The position numbers were made by a program, and so were the translations under genes. 64,000 nt of DNA from Perilla frutescens (lineage: Eukaryota; Streptophyta; Magnoliopsida; Lamiales; Lamiaceae): positions 26,670,001 to 26,734,000 of the forward strand of contig BRKX01000010.1 in NCBI GenBank assembly GCA_026008535.1, written 5' to 3'. A model generated the notes under the pieces. It did no database searches. It had not been told where the DNA came from and was given only the letters and a program-made list of their open reading frames with translations. Shown here one piece after another: positions 12,540 to 23,422 of this stretch (the stretch's first letter is position 1; every line of letters begins with the position of its first letter).

Positions 12540-12685
12540 ATTATCCTCTTGAGGATGACCTAGTGGTGGAGTGGTGATATCTTGAGGCCAAAGATTTAAA
12601 GTTCGAATCCCACCAACACTACTGGGTGTGAGTCTACACCTAACTAATTATGTAATTTCGTATATGTTTATTAAGAATTAAAGAA
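12540..12685 (+). mobile_element. tRNA-derived SINE with A and B boxes
   Basis: An A-box-like TAGTGGTGGAGTGG (12561-12574) is followed after about 25 bp by a textbook B box, GTTCGAATCC (12601-12610). These are the internal pol III promoter parts of a tRNA gene, but no cloverleaf can be completed downstream and the body runs into unrelated 3' sequence and an A-rich end (AAGAATTAAAGAAAAA). This is therefore a SINE and not a tRNA gene. Confidence 0.68.
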
Positions 12686-13267
12686 AAAATGGGTCGGAGG
12701 TAAGGTAGAATTGTAGAGTAGGCAAGGAAAAGTTTCGGAATGAGCAACATAGTCATAGCCTTCAAATTTTAGCTAATTAAGGGCACATAGTGCTATGTTT
12801 GGCTTAGTTTGTGAAAACATTCTTTAATATTATACTTTCAAATAATAATATTTGAATTATTAAAGTAAACTAGGCCTACTAGCAACTAGGTCATTTTCAA
12901 TCTTCGTTTCGCGTCAATATTTCCCAACTTGAAAATATTTCCTACACATTTTTCTTTTTTTGGTGCAGAATAATATAACCCAAAATTTAATTTGAAATTT
13001 GGAAGTATTTAATATAAATAGTAGCATAAAGAAATGGGTTCTCAGTAGTCTGGTCTACCTGAAGAGCTGACCCCATCTTAAAATTCCCCTCTCCACCAGT
13101 TTTCCAAATTACCATAAAAAAGAAAAGAATAAAACCCCAAAATAAATTTGTGTATAGCGTAATAGGAGAAGGAAAGCTAAAAAAAATAAAAAATAGTATA
13201 ATCTGTGTCAGTCTGCCGATTAAATCTGAAATCTCGAATCGGCTGATCGGACGGCCAGCGTCATCCG

Positions 13268-16200
13268 ATGGGGGACTCGCCGGGAGAAGCATTAGCCGCC
13301 GGCGGCGAAGTTGCGAGGCTTGTGGAGCAAGCAAAGGAGTTGCAGGAGGCGGCGGCGTCGCTAATCTCCCGCACCTCCAGAGAAGAGGATGCGCTCCGAC
13401 AGCGCGTAGCGTCACTTGATTCTCGCATCAACTCACTGCGCACCTCCAAACACGACGATAAAGTAAGCTTCTGTAGGTATTTGCACGCGCATGCGGCTGT
13501 ATCACTGTCGTGTGTTTTTATGTTTTTTTTTTTTTTTTAATTTGCAAGTTGGAAGAGGAGTTGGTGAGAGCCAGGTACGTGTTGAGTGAAGGAGATGCGG
13601 CAGCGTTTCTTCCGAGCAAATCTCATGGTTTGTAGTTTTTGGTTGCTACTTTATTCGTGTTGTGTATCATGTGTATGTGGAAATGGATTGATATAGTGGT
13701 TTAATTTGATATGTGAATGCAGGGAGGTTTTTGAGGATGTTTTTGGGACCGATTAATGTGCGAGCGAATAGGAAGGATGTGCAGTTGAAAGTAAAAGAAG
13801 AATACAATAACTTCAGAGTATGATCTTATATGCATCTTCTAGGTTCTCTCTGTGCGCGCGCGTGTGTTTTGTTGCTTATTTTGCATTATTCAGTATTAGT
13901 TGGTTAATCGATTTTTTGTTTTTCAATTTAGTCGAATATTTGTTTGTAATTATGTATCAAGCTTGTAGCTTTTAGGATATGAGCTTAGCCAGTTAAAGAA
14001 ATGAGTGTTGGAATGACAGGATAGAACGTCATATTTGTTCCTCTTTTTGCCGTCTCTGCTGCTCGTGCTAAGGTCAAGGATTTGGGAAGGATGTCTACCT
14101 GCATTGCCAGTTCAACTTTACCAGGTATTTTACATCGTAAATATTTCTTTTTGCACCCTTTCTAATGCATACTTTGGGAGTATAGTTCAGAAGTTATATC
14201 AAACTGAATCTTTTCATCCAGGCATGGTTGCTGTATCTCTACACAGGTTTGGCCTTGAGAGAAAACATCTTGAGGGTAAACGGAAGTGATATACGTCCAT
14301 GGTAACTGAAAACATATCTGACCTTCTTCTCTACTATCATGTAGTTGCGATTTGAGCTGCAGCATCTTATTAGGTATTTAGGAAGTAATGTTTTTTCTGC
14401 CTGTTTCTGTGCCTTTTGTGGAAGAATCTGGTTGCTTTCTCTGAAGAAATTTAGATTGCTTGTCTGCCCCCTACAATTGTGTTGTTTTACTACATGAATA
14501 AATACCTATATTAGGAATAGACCGAATTGGGGGCTTTCAAAATTTTATCTTGGATGTAGTAAACAGGGTGATGTCCTGCATGATCAAAATACTAAAATAG
14601 TGACGATGAAACTTGCTACTAGTTGTAAGACACAAGTCTTGCACCTTTTGAACATCAGCACGCAGGCCTTCTTATAGATTGCACTAGTTGGATGTGCCTT
14701 GCAACACTTTTTGGGGCTCATGCCTCATGTAAATGCATCCTATCGAAAGGGTAGCTCAATTCTCCCAACAGAAATTAACCTGAAAGTTCGTCTTAACTGC
14801 CATATGCTGCATCTTTCTTGGTCATCTGACGTGTATATTCAAAAAATCCCAACTGAAGAGTTGCTGCAACTTCTGTGGGAGTGAGACTCGTATTGTGTTA
14901 TTTACCAGCAAGAAAGTACATGTTTGGTTAAATTATGACTTGACTTATGCAGGTGGATTAAACACCATTATTGTGCTATGACTATGGCTCTTATTAGTCT
15001 TACTTGGGAGACCGGAAGAGGACCTGATTGTGCTCAGAAACAGGTGGTTATGTATTATCATCTTTTTCTTCACATACACAGATATGCTCAACAACCAGCC
15101 AAGTGGAAAAATTAAATTCACGTAGATACTTCGTTATTGTTTCTACCTTTGGTTTTTTCTTCTGCACTCATCTCTTTATCATGTGATCAAAAGCAAAATG
15201 GTCATTGCAGAAAGGTGTTGAACTGTTTCTGAAATGGGCTATCATGCAAGGAGTCGCAATGATACTTCAGAATAGATATCAGAGGCAGAGACTTTATACA
15301 CGTATTGCACTTGGCAAGGTAACAAGTTTCCCTCTTTTTTAGAAATTTTTAGTCACTTTTCCATTCACTCTTTCTCGTAGGATTTGTCATAGGAAACTTT
15401 TGACTCCATTTTTGTACTGCCCTTGTGCATAACTTATTCATTCTTTTATTTGTATGCTTGTTGTATTTGTGACTAATTGTTTAGAAGTGTGATTTTCCAA
15501 TCATTCTTGCCTTTCCTAATCAATCATCCTTTTGTGTGATGTTAAAGACTTATTCGTTTATTTTACTTTTGGCTAAAATTCTCTTCATCTTCTTCATGCA
15601 TTATGTTCAACTACGCAGGAAAAGATTATAGCCTTTTCGTTTTTCCAGTAATACGTGGAGCTCTGCCAAGCTGCTGATTACACAGAAATCTGACTAAAAA
15701 GTGCTGTTGCCTATGCAAAACAAACATCAACTAATCTGTTAAAAATTTCTTTTGGTGTTGCTTTTGTTGTAGGCAAGGAGAATGGATGTTGTTTGGGGAG
15801 AAACTGCTGGAGTGGAGGGTCAGTTATTGCTGCTGTGCCCTATACTTTTCGTATTGCAGGTATTCTGAACGCCTAAACATCTCTTTTTCTGTACTAGCAT
15901 GGTTAAGACTTGATTCTCTAGCCGCTTCCATGAACTGTTTGAAACAAACATGACCTTTTGGCTAGCCACTCAAAACCATATTGTCTGTTCTAAATTACCA
16001 TGCATTTTGCTCCTTGTTTTCAGGGTTTCGAAGCCTATGTGGGGGTCTTGTTGCTAAAAATTGCACTAGCTGGATTCAGTTCAGATTGGCAGGTAGAGCA
16101 TTCATCAGACGGCACCATGTTCCTGTATTTTCAAATTTCCCATCACTTGCAATAAAAAAATTAGCTTCCATGTTTCTCAAGAGTTGATATCATATGCCCA

Positions 16201-16362
16201 TTTCAGGTGATTACATGCGGGATTCTACTCATAATTATGGCTGTTGTGAATTTTGCCAACACGGTGCAGACCCTGGTGACTAAGTCTAAGGTTAAGGCAA
16301 AGATAAAGAAAGGAAAAAGCAGGCAAGAACTAAATAATGGATCTGGTGATAAGAGTTTATGA
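13268..16362 (+). CDS. TMEM120: TMEM120/TMPIT-like multi-pass membrane protein
   Basis: Ten exons join in frame: 13268-13462, 13549-13627, 13723-13817, 14020-14124, 14222-14301, 14953-15043, 15211-15318, 15773-15859, 16024-16092 and 16207-16362, about 354 aa. Residues 1-90 are charged and heptad-like (ARLVEQAKELQEAAASLISR, LEEELVRARYVLSEGD), the N-terminal coiled coil of the TMEM120 family. Six hydrophobic segments follow, for example SYLFLFLPSLLLVLRS, CAMTMALISLTW, LLLLCPILFVLQ and VITCGILLIIMAVVNFANTV, and the tail is Lys-rich. Family-typical text includes FLGPINVRANRKDVQLKVKE, RENILRVNGSDIRPWWIKHH and QNRYQRQRLYTRIALGKA. TMEM120 proteins sit in the nuclear envelope or ER and have a fold related to fatty-acid elongases; the plant function is unknown to me. 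All introns are GT-AG. The start is the ATG of MGDSPGEALAAGGE. Confidence 0.92.
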
Positions 16363-17043
16363 TGAGAAGGTTTTATTTCTTCGAGGCGGCGGTAATAATG
16401 GGAATAAGGCTTACTTTGCTCAGTTTCTATCTTGCAACAGCATTTTGACCTTTGCAGGAAATCTTGGATTGTCTATATACCGAATGTTTATGTTATTACA
16501 CGTTCTATTTAATTTATTATGCTGTCTTCGTGTACAAGGATATTCCAATTCTAGCTGAAATTTCCTTACTGATTGGTAAATATTCGGAAGAAACAATAAA
16601 TGGGTTACATTTGATTTTAGCTATACCCAAAAAAATCTAACACTCAAAACATAAGAGTAATATAGAGGATCCCGAAGGTAAAAATAGTTGAGGTTACACA
16701 AATAAAATAAAGTGGTATTGATGGAAGGCATAATTCTAATTGTAGGATGCGTAATATTCACTTATATAGAAAACATGAAAATGTTCTTTGCCTACATGCT
16801 ATATGCAAGGCCGACCGAATATATGGCAAGGTCATTTTCGTGTCCACCTACTCTGTATTACACCTAAATATTACTTCACTTATATGCATTTGCCTACAAT
16901 GGGAACAACTTGCATCGAATTTACCTCTTTTTAGTAGCTTTAGTTTGAAATTTGAAGCCTCCAATAAGTTAATAATAGTAAACAAGCTCACACTCGTGGA
17001 TGTGGGCAACAATAACTTAATAGCAACTAAGTTGAAGATTACT
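16363..17043. other. Intergenic space between convergent genes
   Basis: The interval lies between the stop of the TMEM120-like gene (+) and the stop of the peptidase C78 gene (-) and should hold both 3' UTRs. Small open frames on both strands show no family resemblance. No repeat was recognised. Confidence 0.45.
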
Positions 17044-19672
17044 CTAAAACTCATGAAGGACACTGTGTAATGTCTTCAGCTCCTCCAACTCTTTCCCGCA
17101 TGCAATTCCAGGATCAACATGGCACAACTGAAAAAGTTACCAATGTTACTTATAAAATTACACATACAAGTGTTGTACGTAAGGATATTCCAAACCTGGT
17201 ATTCCGCCTTCCTCAGAGTGTGCACGCCTCTCTTTATTAGTTTCTGCCACCCGGCATTTTCCCTGAGCGATTTCTCCAGAGCTCTTGTTTTCTAGCAGAT
17301 AATAAATTATATTGGCAATCAAAATTCCCGGAGGAGTTCCAACTGAATTCCCAAAAGTTTATAGAAAAACTAAGAATCAAACAATGGAGGGCTAATAGAG
17401 AAATGAAGCTGTCAAATGAATCAAATCTCTAGGAAGCTGACTCGGGCTTTATGAGATCAAAACATTTTACTTGAACATGCAGCTTGAGTGAAGTACCCAC
17501 AACTGGATAAGCCAAGCTCGAGTTCAACAGTTCAGCTCTCACGCAGAGACTAGCAAATCCATGCTCATCAAACCTCAAGCTTCAAATTTTTAGAGCATTT
17601 TCATTTGAAGTAACACAAGGGAAATTCTCAAGAAACCAAACAGAGCAACAAAGTTCAGATGTCTTGCAGTGCTGTTTTAGGGATACGTAGGCCTGGTAAC
17701 TAACTCATTATTAAAATCCAAAAAGTACTCTTCTAAAAAAGAATTTAAAAAAAAATCCGAAAATTACCGCCAACACATGATCTCTCAACACTCAACAGTA
17801 TACATTACAGCCTCATCGTCATACAATTAGCACATTGTTGGTTGGATATCCTACATTTACAGACAAACTAGAGACACGAAGTTGACAACTGAATTGCAAG
17901 CTGATAAGAGGCTAGAAAATTCAACCTTTAAACACAACATACCAATTTGAAATTAGCAACATATCTCCAGATAAATGTAAAAAAACAATGTTGATAGTTA
18001 ATGATTAGGGTATCTAGTCTGAATTATGAATACAAATGAATTTACTTACTTCAGCAGGATCCAGAATCAGTAAGTTGTACTGCCGCATCCCATTCTTCTG
18101 AGGCTTAGCTTGAATGCCAACAATGGTTCTTGAATGGCCATCATGTTGGAAGTACAGTGGCCTAGTTCATAATCCTCAGCGTCAGTTAAGATTGTCTCAC
18201 ACATATTCTAAGTAAAGTGGATCATAATAAAAGTACCTAATTTTTTATTTTTTTATGGTTCCCAAAGAAACTAAGTATCACCACTATGAGAAGTTACATG
18301 CTACACAGACAATTTACTTACGATTTCTCACTAAGAACAACATGATGATTGCCTGATTTGTCCACATTGCTTCTAGAAAAGTAATTCCAAACCCATTGAG
18401 CAAGAGCCTGATGACCCTTAACCTTATCAGACAACACATCAGAATGTCTACAGCTTTCTTTCTCGGAGGATACCACAACTGATAGGTCTAGTTTCCCCTT
18501 TGAAAGAAACATGTCCATTGGTCCATAAACCTGTGTGGTTTTCCTGCTAGAAAAATCCACAATTCTGGCACGCAGACCAAATGAACGGAGAAGTGCAGCA
18601 CACTCCGTGGTTCCAATCCAATTTCTTGTGCCATACACTTTCCGATCAAAATCATCTGAGCCAGGAGTGTCGAACCCTTTTGCCCAAGCAAGCTCAAGCC
18701 ATCTTTGAAGAGATTCAATATTAGGTACAAATCCAGAACCACCATAAAGGACTTGTCTGGCGTCTTGCCGTTGTCTGATCAAGTGAGAGCTGAGCATCTG
18801 TATATTACGCCACCCGCATCCCCAACCAACATCATGGGATGCAGCGCTCTGGAAATGATCAATATACCCACACAATACAGTTTTGGAGTCTTTCGATTCT
18901 AATTCCAAACATCTTCTCAGCATAATCATCAAATCACCTTCAACTTTGTAGAATACCTCATTTTTCTGTAAGAGGGATAAAGATTCATCATTATTGTTCC
19001 CTCCACTTGCAGTTACCTTAGCATCACCACCAGAAGAACTGCTCGGAGAGCTATCCCAATAACCTACCCCAAATATTAAGGAATCCTTTTCTTTTTCCTG
19101 CATACAAATTAAATTTATTTTCATATATAGATAGCGAAGATATCGATTGATTGTGCATGCAAACAACACAGATTATGAAAGTAAACTGCCTAATCAGTAT
19201 TCATCTTATCCCAATTACACATGACACTTCAAAATACAAAAGAAAAATAATAATAATATTATGCCAGTTTGATAGCCTCAGTTTATTTTCAATTCGCAAA
19301 GTGGCTGAGTTCATCTTAATCCGACAAAGAGAAAAGGAAGAATACTCGAGTAAAACAAAATCAGGAACCACAAAATTTAAACAACGCAAAATCGAAAATA
19401 GAATAAGTAAACGCACAGCTCGAGACGGAGTATGCGGAAGAAGAGAGATTCGCCGCGCGAACTCGACATCTCTCGCCTCATCTTCATCAATGAAATGCTG
19501 ATTCGCATGTCTGAAAAATTAATCAAACTTGAAAAGTGAGTGATTAATAAACAAAATCGGAAGGGGAAAAATATGCCCAGATAGAAAAAGACGAAGAGAT
19601 TTGGAGAGAATACCGCTCTAGTTCGTGTGAAGGAATGCTGGAATTACAAATAGGGCAAGTCGAGACATCCAT
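17044..19672 (-). CDS. Peptidase C78 family protease with N-terminal zinc finger (ZUFSP/UFSP-like)
   Basis: Six minus-strand exons join in frame: 19672-19614, 19510-19417, 19097-18322, 18161-18050, 17291-17196 and 17127-17044, about 406 aa. Exons 1-2 encode a C2H2-type ubiquitin-binding-like finger (CPICNSSIPSHELERHANQH). The large exon holds the catalytic core, with the active-site Cys in DVGWGCGWRNIQML. The next exon supplies the His (DGHSRTIVGIQ) and the Asp of LLILDP, the expected triad of C78 peptidases. C-terminal text WQKLIKRGVHTLRKAEYQ and LCHVDPGI is also family-typical. C78 enzymes cleave UFM1 (UFSP1/2) or Lys63-linked ubiquitin (ZUFSP/ZUP1); the finger favours the ZUFSP side, which is inference. 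The exon 2 donor (GTGCGT, 19416) is less typical than the others, so the joint between exons 2 and 3 is the least certain. The start ATG opens MDVSTCPIC. Confidence 0.9.
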
Positions 19673-19747
19673 GAACGCAACTCAGAATTTAAAATTTGGG
19701 GGACTTATTGATAGTCAAATTGTTATGTTAATTTGCAAAAAACAAAA

Positions 19748-19967
19748 ACTTGTATCAGACGGTCTCATACATGAGACGGATCAATATATGTGAGTTAATG
19801 ATACTTCACTTATAAATAATGATACTTCACCTATAAATAATGATACTCACATGCGTGTATAAATAATGATACTCACATGTGAGTTAATGATACTTCACCC
19901 ATAGATAATGATCCCCGCATGTGAGTATTGACCCGTCTTATGTATGAGACGGTCTCACCCAAGTCTG
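19748..19967. mobile_element. MITE-like element with imperfect inverted ends
   Basis: The left end contains CAGACGGTCTCATACATGAG and the right end, in reverse complement, GTGAGACCGTCTCATACATA; the two arms pair over roughly 30 bp with gaps. Between them a short repeat (AATGATACTTCAC, TATAAATAATGATAC) occurs several times. No coding capacity. It lies just outside the 5' end of the peptidase gene and may touch its promoter. Confidence 0.6.
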
Positions 19968-20044
19968 CCCCTTTGCAAAAATAAGTAGTTTATAAATAAG
20001 TTTTGCACTTCAACATATTTCATTACAAAAATTGCTCCCAAAAA

Positions 20045-20490
20045 TTGTAGGGGTGAGCAAAAAATTGAAAATCGAACAAATTTCGATTCATTAGGTTCGA
20101 TTCTTTTGATTTTTTGGTCTAGTTCAGTTTTTTTTTTTTAATAAAAATTCGGTTTTCAGTTTAGTTTCGATCCGATCCGACAGACAACGGACCAAACAGA
20201 CTGAATAAACCGAGCATTTTTAGTTATTATTAATTTATGATTTTTTTAATTGTCATTTGTTCAATAATTTATATGTTTGTATTGTTATTTGTTAGTTTAG
20301 TTTTATATATTAGCTATAAAAGTTTATTTATGATGTTAGTTATAGATTTGTGGAATTTTTTTATTATTTAAGCTATTATTTCCACAATTAGTCAAGCAAT
20401 TCAAAATTGAAAAAAAAATAAAAAAAATAGAAAAATCAGATTGGACCGAACCGGTTCGAATCGAATTCGGTTCAGTTCAGTGCTAAATAT
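20045..20490. mobile_element. Degenerate MITE of the GGGGTGAGCA/TTCGGTT type
   Basis: The left end GGGGTGAGCAAAAAATTGAA runs into TTCG/GTTCGA-rich text, and the right part (GACCGAACCGGTTCGAATCG) is complementary in style, giving weak inverted symmetry. This pattern is common in plant hAT-type MITEs. The right terminus is degenerate and no target duplication was found. Confidence 0.45.
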
Positions 20491-23076
20491 TTATTGTAAC
20501 ATCCCAGATTTTCGAAAGAGGATTAGAGAATTCTTAAGCGTAATTAAGAGATTAAGGAAGAGATTTTAATAAGGTTTAAGGGAAGTCAGATGTAAGTCAC
20601 GACTTTAAGGGTCATTTTTCGTGAAATCGTCTTTTCGAAAATTTTGATCTTAACTCTGTTATGGCCGATTTTGGTCTTGTTAGAAAGGTTTTGACTCAAG
20701 GAGTGTGCCGGTATTTTCAGAATTTTAATCCGAGGTCATTTGAGGTCCCAGTGATGAAAAACGTATTTAAAGGATTAATGAATAGTAACTTCCGCGTCCG
20801 TTCGTGATTTGAAAAATTTATGAAATCCTCTTCGTTGATCTGAGACTCATTCTGTCAAGCCTATCTTATGGGAAATGACCCAAGGAATCCATTCGCGTTT
20901 ACGAATTGCCAATCCGAAGTCAATCGAACGCTCGGGAGCAAAATCTGTCAGTCTAAATGAATAGTAAAAGTAATTTTTAAAAAGAGAATATTTTCTCATT
21001 TCTCATCAGACAATCTCTTCTTCATCCCTAGTCAGGTTGGTTCAATAGTACTCGAGCCAACGAGTCCCCCGATATTTTCGGATTTCATGTCTGAGGTCAT
21101 TTGAACCTCGACATCGAATAAAGCAACCGAACCCGGAGTTACTTTAGCAGTATTTTTCTACTGCAATGGCTTCCCCCGGAAGCCATCACCTTTTCCTATA
21201 AATAGGATCCCTCTCCTTTCACTTTCATTCACACCATTCATCTTCATTCTCATTTCCGAGAGAGAGGAAAGCTAAACTGCTGAGAGGAGCGCTCTTCGTG
21301 AGTGCACCTCCGAGTCGATGAGCGGGGTGGTGGGGAAGAAATGCGGTGGGGAAAGGTGCTAGGGGCGCCGTCGGGGTGCAGTAGACGGCTCTACCGCAGG
21401 TGCGACTCAACGAGACGCCGAGCTAGCCACCTTCCTTCGACGCACTCGACTCCGTTCATTCTTTATTGTCGAACTCGGATCCTATTTCTTTTCGTTCTTT
21501 TAAATTCCGCATTTCATTTATGTTCTTCATTATTGTTATTATTTTGGCGTTGTTATCGTTTATTTCGTTAATTCCGTTCAAATCCGTCTAAGTTTTATGT
21601 TTCGATTCTCGTCGTTATTTTCCGAGTTAATAACATGCATGTCGTTATAATGTCGATTTTATTTGATCAAGCATGCTCGTTTTAATTTTTAAAGTGTTCT
21701 TCGTGTTCTTCAAAGTGTTCATCCAGTTCATCGCAAACCCAGAAGAAATCACAGAAGTCCAGGTCCACCGCGGTGGGGAACCCAGCGCGCGCTGGGGTAC
21801 CCCCACGGCAAGGGACACCCCGTGGTCACGGAGTGCCCCGCTGGCTCGGGGTGTGTTAAATGTTGGGCCACAGGCGCTGGCCCTCTCCATCGGCGCTGGT
21901 GTCTCATTTTCGAGTCTGTTTTCGGCGAGTTTTGAAGTTAAAATAGTTCTTCCAATCTTTTATCCTCGTATTTTATCAAAATCTAAGTCGTGCAATCTGT
22001 ATTTAAGTCTTAATTAATGATATAAGGGTTTAATTTCTATTTAAGTCTTCGTTAGAGTTTAGGATCTTCGTATAGATCGCTAAGTCGATAATCGGCTTTT
22101 ATAGGAGGAAGCGAAGCCCGAAAAATCTCAAAAAATGATCGTCAGCTCATTGCTTCGTCCTCCGCTCAGTAATCGAGGTGGGTAATACTATACTCATCTA
22201 AAGTTTGAGCTAATAAGCTCTAGAAGCGTGTTAGGGAAAATGAAATATCCAATAAAATGTTTTGATCTGCCTGATTGATCTCTGTATAAGGGAAGGAATG
22301 AAATGGAGTTATTATAAAGGATAATTGTTGATTAAGCTCTCGAGCATGTTTAGACATGTTAGAATTGTTTAAGTATGATTTATGCTTAGCATGAGATAAT
22401 GATAATTACCTATTTGTTGCAATAAGTGTTTATATGCGTTCATGACCTTGTGATCGAGTGTTGATATTTTGCTAAGGTTGATATAGTTAAGTATTGTCTT
22501 CTAGGTAGTGAAAAGTCCCTTATAGACCTGAGATCATGCCGAATTAAAGGATTAGTCCTAGATATTTTACTATATACTTGGTTTTACTAGCAAGGTTAAG
22601 AAAGAAGGAATATGTCATTTATCTAAGCAGGACTCGAGCTCAGGAATTGTGATTCTATATCACTTTGTGATATTTGATCATTTAGGGAGTCACTACTGGG
22701 TAATCTCCTCGCATACTCAATGGGATATTTGAGGTAACCCATCTCTTGTCATAAGACATGCCTAAGGGTGCAGTAGACATTAGGTGTGAGCTAAGAAAGG
22801 CCCAAAAGAAAAGAAAAAAGTTTTGCGGATATGGTGAGAGCTTTCGCGTTTTGCTCTCCATATACCGCCAGTTGATCATTGGATATTTCTAGAGTTTATT
22901 TAAGAGTTTTTATTAAAACCCACTGAGTACATTAGTGTTTACGCCCTCTTTTTCAAATGTTTTCAGGTTGAGATACCGAGGATGTTGGTGGCTGTGGATG
23001 TGGGTTGGCTGCTGAGATCTTTTGTGATAGTATAAGTATTTAAATCCACTATGAATTCTGCTTCTCTAATACAATA

Positions 23077-23348
23077 CTCCCTCCGTCCCATTTATATAGT
23101 CCCTATTACTATTTTGAGGTGTCCCAATTATATAGTCCCATAACTATAAATAGTATTAATTATCATGGTAATATACAAATATACCCTTGCTATGTATTGG
23201 AAATTAAAACTCAACCATTTAAATTTTTTAGAGTCATTAATTTTAAGTAAGGGTAATAATGAAAGTTAAGCTTTAATATCTTGTTTTCATAAATATTTTT
23301 AATCTACGTGCGAGGATAAAGTGGACTATATAAATGGGACGGAGGGAG
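23077..23348. mobile_element. Stowaway MITE (272 bp)
   Basis: The ends CTCCCTCCGTCCCATTTATA and, in reverse complement, CTCCCTCCGTCCCATTTATA are the canonical Stowaway (Tc1/mariner) terminal inverted repeats. TA target duplications flank both ends (23075-23076 and 23349-23350). It sits inside the gypsy LTR and is therefore younger than it. Confidence 0.95.
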
Positions 23349-23422
23349 TATTCTATAATCTTCAAACTTGTTATTTTTATTCACGATTCTACGAACATCT
23401 CCCATACATGATTATATATATA

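Noticed and set aside
12540..12620. Possible tRNA gene (A and B box)
   Set aside because: A and B boxes are present but acceptor and T stems cannot be closed and an A-rich end follows; it fits a tRNA-derived SINE.
12987..13449. Minus-strand ORFs overlapping the start of the TMEM120-like gene
   Set aside because: They are shadows of the GC-rich first exon; the plus-strand frame has family similarity and good splice sites.
19151..19501. Plus-strand ORF of 116 codons
   Set aside because: It is antisense to exon 2 and intron of the peptidase C78 gene; composition is intron-like.
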